Shown here piece after piece: positions 52,275 through 60,146 of a stretch of 64,000 bases of DNA. Position 1 is the first letter of the stretch. Every line of letters begins with the position of its first letter. Source of the stretch: Fulvitalea axinellae (GTDB lineage: Bacteria > Bacteroidota > Bacteroidia > Cytophagales > Cyclobacteriaceae). The notes beneath the pieces were generated by a model, which saw only the letters and a list, made by a program, of their open reading frames with translations, did not search any database and was not told the origin of the DNA. Both the position numbers and the translations under genes were made by a program. The stretch covers positions 310,001 to 374,000 of the forward strand of contig NZ_AP025315.1 of NCBI RefSeq assembly GCF_036492835.1, given 5' to 3'.

Positions 52275-52726
52275 TTTCGTTTACATTTCAGGTTTACAAG
52301 TGAAATTCCGTCTGGTTCTGTTGTGGTGACCCCGACACGGACAACCTTGCCCTTCGCCACATCGAAAGGAAAAGAGGTTTTCAGCGCGTCGTCCAGGTAT
52401 ACCCGCACATCGGTGACATTATCGGATTCGGAGGTTCCCAATACCTCAAAATCCGTCTCTGCCAAAATATTGGCGTTCAGGTTGGTGGCGATAAACTCGA
52501 TCGGGTAATGGAATTCCTCTTCCCCCGAAGCCACCTTCCAATTCTCCGCCTGATCCTGCGCCCCCCGAAACCACACGTATTTTTTATACGCTTGATCCTT
52601 CACCTTCACCTCAATCCCCAAACAGGCGTACTCCAGCGTAAGCAGATCGTCAAACGTCGCTACGCTGTCCCGGTTTTTGTCAAGAGGCTCGGCCTCTTTC
52701 ATCTCGATTCCTTCCGTAAATCTCAT
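52271..52726 (-). CDS. Phage structural protein of unknown function
   Basis: 151 residues, predicted mostly beta (ANILAETDFEVLGTSESDNVTDVRVYLDDALKTSFPFDVAKGKVVRVGVTT...). Reminiscent of fibre or adhesin domains, but no family is recognised. Coupled by 4-base overlaps to both neighbours. Probably part of a fibre or baseplate appendage encoded by the five-gene block. Confidence 0.55.
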   Translation of the reverse strand: MRFTEGIEMKEAEPLDKNRDSVATFDDLLTLEYACLGIEVKVKDQAYKKYVWFRGAQDQAENWKVASGEEEFHYPIEFIATNLNANILAETDFEVLGTSESDNVTDVRVYLDDALKTSFPFDVAKGKVVRVGVTTTEPDGISLVNLKCKRK

Positions 52727-53715
52727 AGCCTTAAATCATAGCCGAATCCGGTCACGGTCTTCGGCGTCTTGGAAACATAAGCGTAAGCCTTTTCGGTCGT
52801 TCCGTCAGGCAGTCGCAAATCGATCTCGGTCTCTGTGAATCCGCTTTGGGCGAGGTTGTTCTCGTCGTATACGGTCATTCCGGACCGTGTGGAAATAAAC
52901 CAAACGTATTGGTTGTTCGGCGAAAAGCTCTGCCGTGGAACGGTTCGCCCGGTCTGAACAAGTTTCGTAAACCCGGTGCCGTAAGGGTCCGCTTCAGGGT
53001 AGGTGCTCTCGGCGCTAACCCCATAAAAAACGGGCACCACCGCCGACACCCCGGCACTCTTCACCAGATCGCCCTTAGGCGTGCCGTCCGAAGCCGTCCG
53101 TTTCGCCCGGAGCGTAAAGGTCCAGCTGTCCCGGAGCCCTACCGTACGGTTCCCGCTGTTACCCGGCGTCCCGTCGATGCCCGCCACCGTAACCTCCGTA
53201 ATATTGTCGTCGCCCGCCGACACGTTCCAGGACACGTTTATATTCGTGTCCGCCGTAAGGCCTTTCTCGATCACCGCCCTGTTCCGGCTTATCGAGGCCG
53301 TGGCGTTAATGTACACGCCGGCCAAAAGCCTGCTCACCTGCGTATCGGTAAACTCCGCGGGCAAGGCGCTCCAATTCCCGTTATCCGCCAGATCCCCGGA
53401 CGCCTTCCCCTCCGTGAGCCTGAAGCTCTTTCCCTCCGACACCACCCTGATCTCCTGATCCCAAGCCCGCAGATACGAGGGGATGGCGTCCCTGGCCGAA
53501 AGATCCGCCACGGCGAAACTAAGCCCCGGCTTCAGCCGGATCTCGTCCTTGAGCGCGTAAGGCGTCAGCGCCTCCGACAGGTCACTGATCTTACTGGCCG
53601 TAAGCGTGTCTTCGTTGTGAAAAAACACCGAATCGATAAAGTCGGCGAAATCTTCCCGCGACGGCGTGTCCCCCGTTTCGAAGAAGCTCTTTATAGCGTT
53701 TCTTGATCTTCTCAT
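52723..53715 (-). CDS. Fibre-like structural protein, first gene of accessory block
   Basis: 330 residues from ATG 53715, overlapping the LysM-like gene by 4 bases (ATGA). The N-terminus is helical with NAIKSFFETGDTPSREDFADFIDSVFFHNEDTL, a motif I associate with Bacteroidota phage and tail-like fibre proteins (recollection, not checked). The rest is beta-rich (ATASISRNRAVIEKGLTADTNINVSWNVSAGD, GTPGNSGNRTVGLRDSWTFTLRAKR). Likely a baseplate-attached fibre or its adapter. An upstream in-frame ATG at 53757 would overlap the preceding gene by 46 bases. Confidence 0.6.
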   Translation of the reverse strand: MRRSRNAIKSFFETGDTPSREDFADFIDSVFFHNEDTLTASKISDLSEALTPYALKDEIRLKPGLSFAVADLSARDAIPSYLRAWDQEIRVVSEGKSFRLTEGKASGDLADNGNWSALPAEFTDTQVSRLLAGVYINATASISRNRAVIEKGLTADTNINVSWNVSAGDDNITEVTVAGIDGTPGNSGNRTVGLRDSWTFTLRAKRTASDGTPKGDLVKSAGVSAVVPVFYGVSAESTYPEADPYGTGFTKLVQTGRTVPRQSFSPNNQYVWFISTRSGMTVYDENNLAQSGFTETEIDLRLPDGTTEKAYAYVSKTPKTVTGFGYDLRL

Positions 53716-54035
53716 GTCTTCTTTTTTGTCACCTTGAATGTCGAGCCAATAACCCAATACCCGATACCCTCCGGTCCCGGTGGCGGTTCCACCGTACCGC
53801 CGCCGTCCACGGCTTCCCGTCCGGTGGCCGGGAAAATCCCGTTCCTCCCGAAGAACCCCGCCGTCTCCGGCCTTATCGCCTCCCGGTCCGTCTCCAGCTC
53901 CAGCCCGTCGCCCAAAGCGTCCGTTACCGAAAGCCCGTTGTCGCCGGCCAAATCGAACAAAGCCTCCAGGCTCCCCGATTCCCGCACCGCCACGTCGGCC
54001 AGCGTCTGCCCGCTAAGCGTCCTGATCTTCCGCAT
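53712..54035 (-). CDS. LysM/gpX-like tail protein
   Basis: 107 residues. The N-terminal 45 residues (RTLSGQTLADVAVRESGSLEALFDLAGDNGLSVTDAL) follow the LysM pattern used by tail protein X of P2-type phages and the baseplate of contractile tails. After a loop comes a Pro/Gly-rich hinge and a short C-terminal strand (GYWVIGSTFKVTKK). It overlaps the gp25-like gene by 23 bases. Confidence 0.6.
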   Translation of the reverse strand: MRKIRTLSGQTLADVAVRESGSLEALFDLAGDNGLSVTDALGDGLELETDREAIRPETAGFFGRNGIFPATGREAVDGGGTVEPPPGPEGIGYWVIGSTFKVTKKKT

Positions 54036-54300
54036 CCACCCGAAGTTTGCCGTCCGAAATACGGGCGCCCTTCACCCGGTAGCCGTCGCGTCCCATACTG
54101 TCCGCCACGGCCCGGTACAGGTTTCCGCCCGCCTCGTCGTTAAGCTGGCGGGCCAGATCGGCCCCCAGCTCCGGGTACTGCTTCCAGTCGCCCGGCGCCG
54201 TCACCAGATGCGCCAGCTCGTTCCTGTCGCCAGCTTCGCCCCGAAGGAAATCGCCGTCTTCCACGGCCAAATCCATATCCTTGTCCATCAGATAGTCCAT
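54013..54300 (-). CDS. gp25/gpW-like baseplate wedge protein
   Basis: 95 residues. The order MDLAVEDGDFLRGEAGDRNELAHLVTAPGDWKQYPELGADLARQL is the typical pattern of gp25-like wedge proteins, in which DWKQYPELG-type residues follow the first strand pair. It forms the wedge core in contractile tails. It shares one base (TAATG) with the preceding gene. Confidence 0.72.
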   Translation of the reverse strand: MDYLMDKDMDLAVEDGDFLRGEAGDRNELAHLVTAPGDWKQYPELGADLARQLNDEAGGNLYRAVADSMGRDGYRVKGARISDGKLRVDAEDQDA

Positions 54301-54551
54301 TACGTTTTGTTTGTCGTTTCCCCCGAGTTTCCGGTCGTCCCCACGGCGGGCGAGCCCGATCCGCCCGCAACCCCCACGATCACGCCACCGTGCGTATGCC
54401 CGTTATAGGCTTCCTCCAAAGGCCGTACATACTCGGCTATCTCCTCTGCCAGTATCCTCACCAGCGAAGCCGTGGCGCCCTTGTCCGTAAGGTCCACGCC
54501 CTTTATCCGCACGGCGATGTTCGCCTCCAGCTTGTTCTTGTCCAGCGCCAT
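54300..54551 (-). CDS. Small phage baseplate protein with HTHGG motif
   Basis: 83 residues. A helical N-terminal part (LVRILAEEIAEYVRPLEEAYNGHTHGG) is followed by a Gly/Ser/Thr-rich tail. The HxH pattern (HTHGG) recalls the metal-coordinating histidines in phage spike tips and related baseplate proteins. It lies 1 base after the spike gene and may form its apex or an accessory. No family is certain. Confidence 0.5.
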   Translation of the reverse strand: MALDKNKLEANIAVRIKGVDLTDKGATASLVRILAEEIAEYVRPLEEAYNGHTHGGVIVGVAGGSGSPAVGTTGNSGETTNKT

Positions 54552-54552
54552 A

Positions 54553-55164
54553 TCAGTGTTGTACTTTATCGTCCTTCAAATCTTCCACCGTAGTCTTTAC
54601 GAAAGCCTTTCCGAACCACTTAGACGTTATCGCCTTTAGCGCCCCGCCACCGTCAAAAGGAGCGGGGGTCCACGTTTTAAACGCGTTCTTAACCGTGTTC
54701 AGATCCTCCTCCAAGGCGTTGATCCTCTTCACCAGGCTATTGATATTCGTCAGGTAACTGTCATTAGCCTGGTCGTTGAACACCACCTTCTTTCCGTCCA
54801 TCTTCACCGACACGTCGCCCACCTCCAGCGCCACCCTCTTGGCCGGATCGTCCAGCCTGAAAGCGATATTCCCGCCCTTGTAAATCACCTTCTCCACCTC
54901 GTTAAGGGCCACCGCCAGATACCGCTCCTTGCTGTTTCCCTCGCTTACGCAAAACACGAAGCTCTCCTTTTCGGGAATCGCAATCATATGACTTCCAGCT
55001 TTGTCTATTATACTTTTCAGCTTCACGTCATATTGCATCCCGTCACGCTCCACCGTAATCACGGCCTCGTTCTCGGCCTTGTCCGTCTCCTTCACCTTGC
55101 CCACGAAGGCCGACGAAAGCATATTGCCGAAAAACACCTCCAGCTCCCGCAAAGCGTCCTTCAT
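54553..55164 (-). CDS. Baseplate spike-like protein (gpV/gp45 position)
   Basis: 203 residues. An OB-fold-like N-terminal region (GKVKETDKAENEAVITVERDGMQYDVKLKSII) is followed by the long strand repeat section (YKGGNIAFRLDDPAKRVALEVGDVSVKMDGKKVVFND) characteristic of spike beta-helices, and a coiled-coil segment (NSLVKRINALEEDLNTVKNAFKT). Overlaps the hub gene by 4 bases. It should be the trimeric needle at the tube tip; assignment is by position and pattern. Confidence 0.62.
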   Translation of the reverse strand: MKDALRELEVFFGNMLSSAFVGKVKETDKAENEAVITVERDGMQYDVKLKSIIDKAGSHMIAIPEKESFVFCVSEGNSKERYLAVALNEVEKVIYKGGNIAFRLDDPAKRVALEVGDVSVKMDGKKVVFNDQANDSYLTNINSLVKRINALEEDLNTVKNAFKTWTPAPFDGGGALKAITSKWFGKAFVKTTVEDLKDDKVQH

Positions 55165-56135
55165 ATCCCCGTAAGTTTAGGCCCGAGCCTCACCGTCTGC
55201 GTAAGGCCCGAAGACCCCGAAAAAGCGTATTTCACCGACCGGACGAAATACCGCCCCGCCGTACCGTCGCCGTAGCTGGCGTTCGAATAGTCCACCGACC
55301 CGCCCGGCTCGCACCAAGGCAAAAATTTCAGTGTCAAGCTACCCCTGAACCCGTCAAAGCTGTATCTCTCCAGTATCTCGGTCGCCATCCGCTCCAGCAG
55401 TTTCTTGTCCGTCACATTGTATTTAACAAAGGTCATCTTCGATCCGCCCTCCATGCCCTTCGTCACCTTTACCTCCTCGCCGTCGGCCATCTTGCCCACC
55501 ACTTCCACCATCACGGGATTCGTCTCGGCGTACTCGTATTTCAGGCTGTTTTTTATAATGTTCACCCCGTAAATACACTTGGCCGACCCCTTCGGATTCA
55601 GCTGGGCACCGCCCACATACAGTTCCCCGTTGTCAAAATAACAGCTAAGGTTCAGCGTCTCCTTTATCCTCGCCAATGCCCCCGCCGAGTTTCCGCTGTA
55701 GTTCATCTTGTCGATTTTCACCTTGGCCGTCCGGTCCGATACCTTCAGGTCCGTGCCTTCCACCAACTTGGCGCAGATCTGGGCCAAGCTCTTGCCGTAG
55801 TCCCGCTTGTCGAACACCACGGCCTTTTTGCGCAATAGATAGGTTTGGTCCTCCAGGCGTATCCGCACCCGGTCGCTCGGGTCCACGTTCACGGCGAATC
55901 CCCTGAACACCTCCCTGATCCCGTGGCCCCTGTACCCGGCCCGGACCGTCACGGCGTCGCCCGGCCTCACTTCCCGGCTTACGGTCACTTCGCCCTCGCC
56001 CTTCAGCACCGCCTTCAGCGGAAGCGTAACCAGCCCCGTCACCGACAGCCGGTCCACGTCCCTGGTCACCTCGAAGGACACGCACCCCTTAAAGAGCAAA
56101 TCGCCGATCTCTATCTCCATTTCAGGTCTTAGCAT
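55161..56135 (-). CDS. Baseplate hub protein (gpD/gp44-like)
   Basis: 324 residues. Late control D/hub signature: EIEIGDLLFKGCVSFEVTRDVDRLSVTGLVTLP at the N-terminus, RPGDAVTVRAGYRG...EVFRGFAVNVDPSD, a YGKSLAQICAKLVEGT helix, and GGSVDYSNASYGDGTAGRYFVRSVKYAF near the C-terminus. It forms the trimeric hub connecting tube and spike. ATG 56135 overlaps the preceding gene by 14 bases; an ATG at 56120 is also possible. Confidence 0.75.
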   Translation of the reverse strand: MLRPEMEIEIGDLLFKGCVSFEVTRDVDRLSVTGLVTLPLKAVLKGEGEVTVSREVRPGDAVTVRAGYRGHGIREVFRGFAVNVDPSDRVRIRLEDQTYLLRKKAVVFDKRDYGKSLAQICAKLVEGTDLKVSDRTAKVKIDKMNYSGNSAGALARIKETLNLSCYFDNGELYVGGAQLNPKGSAKCIYGVNIIKNSLKYEYAETNPVMVEVVGKMADGEEVKVTKGMEGGSKMTFVKYNVTDKKLLERMATEILERYSFDGFRGSLTLKFLPWCEPGGSVDYSNASYGDGTAGRYFVRSVKYAFSGSSGLTQTVRLGPKLTGI

Positions 56136-56724
56136 TGCCTTTCAGTCTTTCGGCGTCCAGCGTAGAGTCGCTGATCGCCTTGATCTCGTACAGTTGCATA
56201 CCCGGCGCCTTGTTCAGCTCCTTAAGTTTTATGTCCGTGATCACCACGTTCTCAAACAGCCCGTCCGTAGCCACGTTCGAAAAAAACAGCGACTCGTTCC
56301 GCAGCCAAAGCCCCTTCAGCAAATCAGCCTCGTCCACGGGGTAGGCCCCCTGCGTTTTCCTGTTTGCCAACACTCCGAACACCCGTATCTTATAGTCGTC
56401 GAAGTTGATAAACTCTTTCACCGTGCCGTCATACAGACCGCCCGCTATCACGCTTTTCACTATCCGCTTCTTGCCTTCCAACACCACCATAGGCTGAAGC
56501 CCCACCGTCGTCTTGCCCTCTTCCACATGCCCCAGCGCCACGTCGCCAAGCGTTACCGGCGCTATGACCGGCTGGCCGTCCACGGCCTGCCCCGTAAGCA
56601 AGCGGTAACGGTTCCTCTGCTGTTCCAGAACAGCCTTCGGCAACTTGTCCAGGTCCACAGGGAAAGGGTAGCCCCTGTAGCCGGCCACCTCTTCGTAAAG
56701 TCCGTTAAGGTCAAATTCCGCCAT
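56122..56724 (-). CDS. DUF6046-like phage tail protein
   Basis: 200 residues. The DUF6046-type content I recall from Bacteroidota phages (low-certainty name) fits the position between tape measure and hub, equivalent to Mu gp43 or the LysM-tail adapter. Segments: QPMVVLEGKKRIVKSVIAGGLYDGTVKEFINFDDYKIRVFGVL and ENVVITDIKLKELNKAPGMQLYEIKAISD. It overlaps the tape measure gene by 14 bases and the hub gene by 14 bases. Confidence 0.55.
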   Translation of the reverse strand: MAEFDLNGLYEEVAGYRGYPFPVDLDKLPKAVLEQQRNRYRLLTGQAVDGQPVIAPVTLGDVALGHVEEGKTTVGLQPMVVLEGKKRIVKSVIAGGLYDGTVKEFINFDDYKIRVFGVLANRKTQGAYPVDEADLLKGLWLRNESLFFSNVATDGLFENVVITDIKLKELNKAPGMQLYEIKAISDSTLDAERLKGNAKT

Positions 56725-59086
56725 GCGCCGCTTGGTTTGCCGTGTTCAGTGTCCTCGCCCAGGCCTCGTTCATTAGCTCTTCCATATCCTCGGCCTTGTC
56801 CGCCAGATCGCCCACCGCTTCCTTCACGTGGAAGTTGATGGCGTCCTGAAACTTGTCCACCTGAATATTTATAATCCGCTGGGAGGCTCCGCCGGAAATA
56901 ATGTTTTCGCTCATCTTCTTGTCGTCTTTGCCTCCGGTTGTCAACGGTCCGCCCAGTGGGCTGTCTTGTTTTTCGGGCAGACGCTTAAGTGTCCAGGACA
57001 AAAGCTCCTCATTTTTCTTTAAGGTCTTATTCAGTCTGCCTGATTCCTTTACATAACGAGACATAAAACCGGAATCGGTCATTTTCCCGTATTGTGCCTC
57101 CAGATCTTTTTTGCGCTCTCTATGGTACCTGATGGCATTTCTTTTGTCGTGCGCAGGGAGCTTACTTTTCTTCCACTCCTCAATCTCCTTTTCTTCTTTC
57201 TGTATGGCTTCCCAAACCTTCGGAACATGCTTCTTTCGCAACCCGACCTCATCCTGATATTGCAGACGCATATCTACCCGCTGATCCTTGATTTCGGCAA
57301 TTCTCGCTTTTGCCCGACGTTTAAGACCCGCTATCTGGTCATTAGTCAATCCTTCAAGTTTTGACTTTTTCAGGTCCAGATCGGTCGCCTTTTCCGTTCC
57401 CAGTCTGTCTTTCTTCGATTCGTCCGATTTACGTTGGGCTTCATTCAGACTCACCTGGGCTTCGGTGGCCTTTTTAGTTTTCTTGCTTAGTAAAACAATC
57501 GCAGCGGTAACAGCCGTTATACCAGCCAGTATCAAACCCGTGGGACTAGCCATCATAGTGGTATTCATAGCTCTTAGCGCCACAGTGGCCCCTCGGGTTG
57601 CCGTTATATAGGCGAATTTCGCTGTTCGAGCAGCTGCTAAAAGACCCGTCTCTATCCGTAAGCCTACAGCATAGGCGAGGGTTGCTGACTTCAAAACCAA
57701 TACTGCTTTGGCTAACCCTAAAACAGTCTTTCGGTGTTTAAAAAGAAAGCCGACTGCTTTTTTCCCCTTTGTCACTAACGAGGTCATATAGAGTCCAACC
57801 TCCTTAGTATCCATAGCCCGAACAAACCCGGTAGCGTCCTTAGTGGCCGACCGCAACGAAGGCCCCAGCTGATCGTAAATCTTCAGGCTCGCTTCCTGCG
57901 TAGCGCTTTTCAGCATCTGGAAGTCACCGGCCAGATTGTCCAGCTTCGTATCCGCCATACGCTTGGCCGTGCCTTCGGCGTTCTCCAGCTCCCCGGTCCA
58001 GTAGCGTATCTTTTCAGACCCCTCGGCCAACAGGATATTCATCTCCTGTATCGCCTCCGACCCGAACACTGTCGAAAGCGCCGCCTGCCTCTGCTTGTCG
58101 TTCAGGCCGGCCATGCGCTCGTTCAGCATCCCGATCATGCCCGACATGCCTATAAACCGGCCCTCGCCGTTAAAAAAGCTCAGATTCAGTTCGTCCATTA
58201 CGCCCCGCATGGCCTTCGTCGGCTTGGTAAGCCGGACAATGGACGTACCCAAAGCCCTGGTCGCCAACGATCCCTTAAGGCCGTTGTTGGCCAACAGGCC
58301 TATCGTGGCGTTACTCTCCGCCAGCCCGACCCCCATAGCCTTGGCCGTGGGCCCCCAGTAGTTCATGGCGTCCGAAGCCTCCTCAATATTGGTATTGAAC
58401 CGGCTTTGGGTAAAGGCCAGCTGGTCCACCACCACGCCCGTTTGCGAGGCTTTCATACGGTACTGGCTTAGGATGTTGGTGGCGATATCCGCCGACCTCG
58501 CCAGCTCCATACCGCCCGCCGCCGCCAAATTCAGGGTGGCCGGCAAGGCCTGTATCTGCTGGTCGGCCTTAAAGCCCGCCAAGGCCAGATACCCCATACC
58601 GTCGGCGCTTTGCCGGGCGCTGAACACCGTAGTGTCCCCGGCTTCCCGCGCCGCAGCTTTCAGGCCCACCATCTCGGTGCGGGTAGCGTTCGAAAGAGCC
58701 TGCACGTTGCTCATGCTCTTCTCGAATCCCGCCCCCGTGCCCACAAGGCCGGTGGCCAAGGCGCCCGTGCTCAGCGTAAGCCCGAGCCCGGCCACCATAC
58801 TCCGCAGTCCGGCCATAGCGCCGGTGCCGGCTTTCGCCCGCCTTTCCAGCGTGCCAAGACCCCTTATCGAGGCCGGACCCAGACCGCCCACCTTGCGCCT
58901 TACGCCCTCCGCCGACCGGCCGAGCGTCACAAAGCGCCCGTTGGCGTCCCGCAGTCTGCCGTTGGCGTCCTTGGTAAAGCGGTTCAGCGACGCGTCCGCC
59001 CGCTCGGCGTTATTCACCAGGCTTGGCAGTACGGCGTTGCCGTTGGTGTCAACGTCTATTTTGTAAGAATAACCCTGAGAGCTCAC
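56711..59086 (-). CDS. Tail tape measure protein (TP901-type)
   Basis: 791 residues beginning with GTG at 59086. N-terminal coiled region (VLPSLVNNAERADASLNRFTKDANGRLRDANGRF), then the PhageMin_Tail domain (about 115-330; FEKSMSNVQALSNATRTEM..., GDTTVFSARQSADGMGYLALAGF, SDAMNYWGPTAKAMGVG). Hydrophobic helices lie around 450-560 and a long charged helical stretch follows. It sets tail length. The start lies 38 bases upstream of the end of the frameshifted chaperone product, the usual overlap for this gene pair. Confidence 0.9.
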   Translation of the reverse strand: MSSQGYSYKIDVDTNGNAVLPSLVNNAERADASLNRFTKDANGRLRDANGRFVTLGRSAEGVRRKVGGLGPASIRGLGTLERRAKAGTGAMAGLRSMVAGLGLTLSTGALATGLVGTGAGFEKSMSNVQALSNATRTEMVGLKAAAREAGDTTVFSARQSADGMGYLALAGFKADQQIQALPATLNLAAAGGMELARSADIATNILSQYRMKASQTGVVVDQLAFTQSRFNTNIEEASDAMNYWGPTAKAMGVGLAESNATIGLLANNGLKGSLATRALGTSIVRLTKPTKAMRGVMDELNLSFFNGEGRFIGMSGMIGMLNERMAGLNDKQRQAALSTVFGSEAIQEMNILLAEGSEKIRYWTGELENAEGTAKRMADTKLDNLAGDFQMLKSATQEASLKIYDQLGPSLRSATKDATGFVRAMDTKEVGLYMTSLVTKGKKAVGFLFKHRKTVLGLAKAVLVLKSATLAYAVGLRIETGLLAAARTAKFAYITATRGATVALRAMNTTMMASPTGLILAGITAVTAAIVLLSKKTKKATEAQVSLNEAQRKSDESKKDRLGTEKATDLDLKKSKLEGLTNDQIAGLKRRAKARIAEIKDQRVDMRLQYQDEVGLRKKHVPKVWEAIQKEEKEIEEWKKSKLPAHDKRNAIRYHRERKKDLEAQYGKMTDSGFMSRYVKESGRLNKTLKKNEELLSWTLKRLPEKQDSPLGGPLTTGGKDDKKMSENIISGGASQRIINIQVDKFQDAINFHVKEAVGDLADKAEDMEELMNEAWARTLNTANQAAHGGI

Positions 59087-59272
59087 CCGCCGTCCTTTCT
59101 TTTTCCTTGTTCCTTATATCCTCCAGTATGGCGTATTTCATCGCCCATTCGCCGTCCGAAAGGCTGTCCGGATCGGCGCTGATATTGTGGTATTGGAGAA
59201 GCGTGTTGACATAAAGGAGCGAGTCCTCGCGGACCCGCTCCTTGGCCTTCCCTAACAGCTTCCCCAGCTCAC
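59049..59272 (-). CDS. -1 frameshift extension of the tail assembly chaperone
   Basis: After slippage at 59273-59279 the -1 frame is open for 74 further codons, reading RELGKLLGKAKERVRED, then LLYVNTLLQYHNISADP, and ending at a TGA at 59049-59051 inside the tape measure start. This makes a fusion of about 190 residues with the 122-residue chaperone, the gpG/gpGT pattern of tailed phages. The extension has no start codon of its own at its beginning. Confidence 0.75.
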
Positions 59273-59620
59273 GTTTTTTCTTTCCACCAGTCTAAAAAGG
59301 CAGTATTCCGTCACGGCCATATACACCTCTACATCGTCCAGCACCTGCTCCAGCGTCAACTCGCCGCCCAGAAAACAGTCCACAAAAAGCTTTTCCGCTT
59401 TCTTGTAGCTGTCCATCCGGCCGTTCTCGTCTTCCGCCAGATTCTCGGCCGCCGCCATTTCCTGACGCGTAGGCATTCGGAAAAACAAGGCCTTGCCGTC
59501 CATGTCCAAATACTTAACCTTGCCGTGCTTCTCTTTCCACGCCCTCACGTCCGCCTCGCAAGCTTTCGGCACTTTGAATTCTTGCGCTTCCGCGTCTTTG
59601 TTTCCCGTTTTGTCAGCCAT
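59252..59620 (-). CDS. Tail assembly chaperone (G-like), frameshift site inside
   Basis: 122 residues, mostly helical and acidic (QEFKVPKACEADVRAWKEKHGKVKYLDMDGKALFFRMPTRQEMAAAENLAED). Position between tube and tape measure is that of the G/gp41-type chaperone that binds the tape measure protein during tail assembly. Near its end the codons AGA AAA AAC carry the slippery heptamer A_AAA_AAC (59279-59273); a -1 slip produces a longer product. The in-frame stop is a TAG at 59252-59254. Confidence 0.8.
   Translation of the reverse strand: MADKTGNKDAEAQEFKVPKACEADVRAWKEKHGKVKYLDMDGKALFFRMPTRQEMAAAENLAEDENGRMDSYKKAEKLFVDCFLGGELTLEQVLDDVEVYMAVTEYCLFRLVERKNVSWGSC
59273..59279 (-). promoter_or_regulatory. 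Programmed -1 ribosomal frameshift site
   Basis: A_AAA_AAC in the correct register of the zero frame (X_XXY_YYZ). The downstream GTGAGCTGGGGAAGC region is GC-rich and may stall the ribosome. See the chaperone entries. Confidence 0.75.
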
Positions 59621-59696
59621 CTGAATACCGTTTAAACAGTTTTTAAATACTTGTTAAAAAGGGATAAGGCCCCGTAGCCGAGGCCAAATCCGAACT

Positions 59697-60146
59697 CTAC
59701 ACGCGATGCTCGATCCGCAAGCACTTGAAAGGTATCGACACCTTCATATGGGTGTTGCCCTGGCCGAACTTCTTGCCCGACTCCGCGAACTTCACGCCCA
59801 CAAGGCGGTCCACCGTAGTCTTGGCCGCCAAGCCTCCGGCTGTCTGGCCCTTCGGCACATAGCTCACGATAATGTCCACTTCCAGATCGGTCACGTCATC
59901 ATCGCCCCGTTTCTTGGCTTCGGCCACCATCGCCTCATAGCCCGACTGAAGCATTTCCATGCTTCCCTCGTGCGTCTTGTTTCCCTCGCCGATAAACAGC
60001 GGATTCCTTCCCGCGCCGTACACGTGCTCCAGCTCCTTGCTCGTCTTGTACTCGATATCAGTCAGCTCCGCTATCGGCCTGCCGTCCATGATCACCGACA
60101 GCTCGTACCAGCTGTATTGCGCCGTTTTGGTATTGAATGTCTCCAT
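59697..60146 (-). CDS. Tail tube protein
   Basis: 149 residues, 76 bases upstream of the chaperone. Beta-rich with ELSVIMDGRPIAELTDIEYKTSKELEHVYGAGRNPLFIGEGNKTHEGSMEM, and a second strand set DVTDLEVDIIVSYVP...DRLVGVKFAESGKKFGQGNTHMKVSIPFKCLRI. The order and length match Bacteroidota Mu-like tube proteins. It forms the inner tube beneath the sheath. Its start base is shared with the sheath stop (TAATG type), so the pair is coupled. Confidence 0.72.
   Translation of the reverse strand: METFNTKTAQYSWYELSVIMDGRPIAELTDIEYKTSKELEHVYGAGRNPLFIGEGNKTHEGSMEMLQSGYEAMVAEAKKRGDDDVTDLEVDIIVSYVPKGQTAGGLAAKTTVDRLVGVKFAESGKKFGQGNTHMKVSIPFKCLRIEHRV

Noticed and set aside
53734-54408. Long plus-strand frames across the phage late genes (several of 150 to 350 codons).
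   Set aside because: They oppose overlapped, conserved minus-strand phage genes in GC-rich DNA, where long shadows are common. Pro/Arg/His-rich translations support this.
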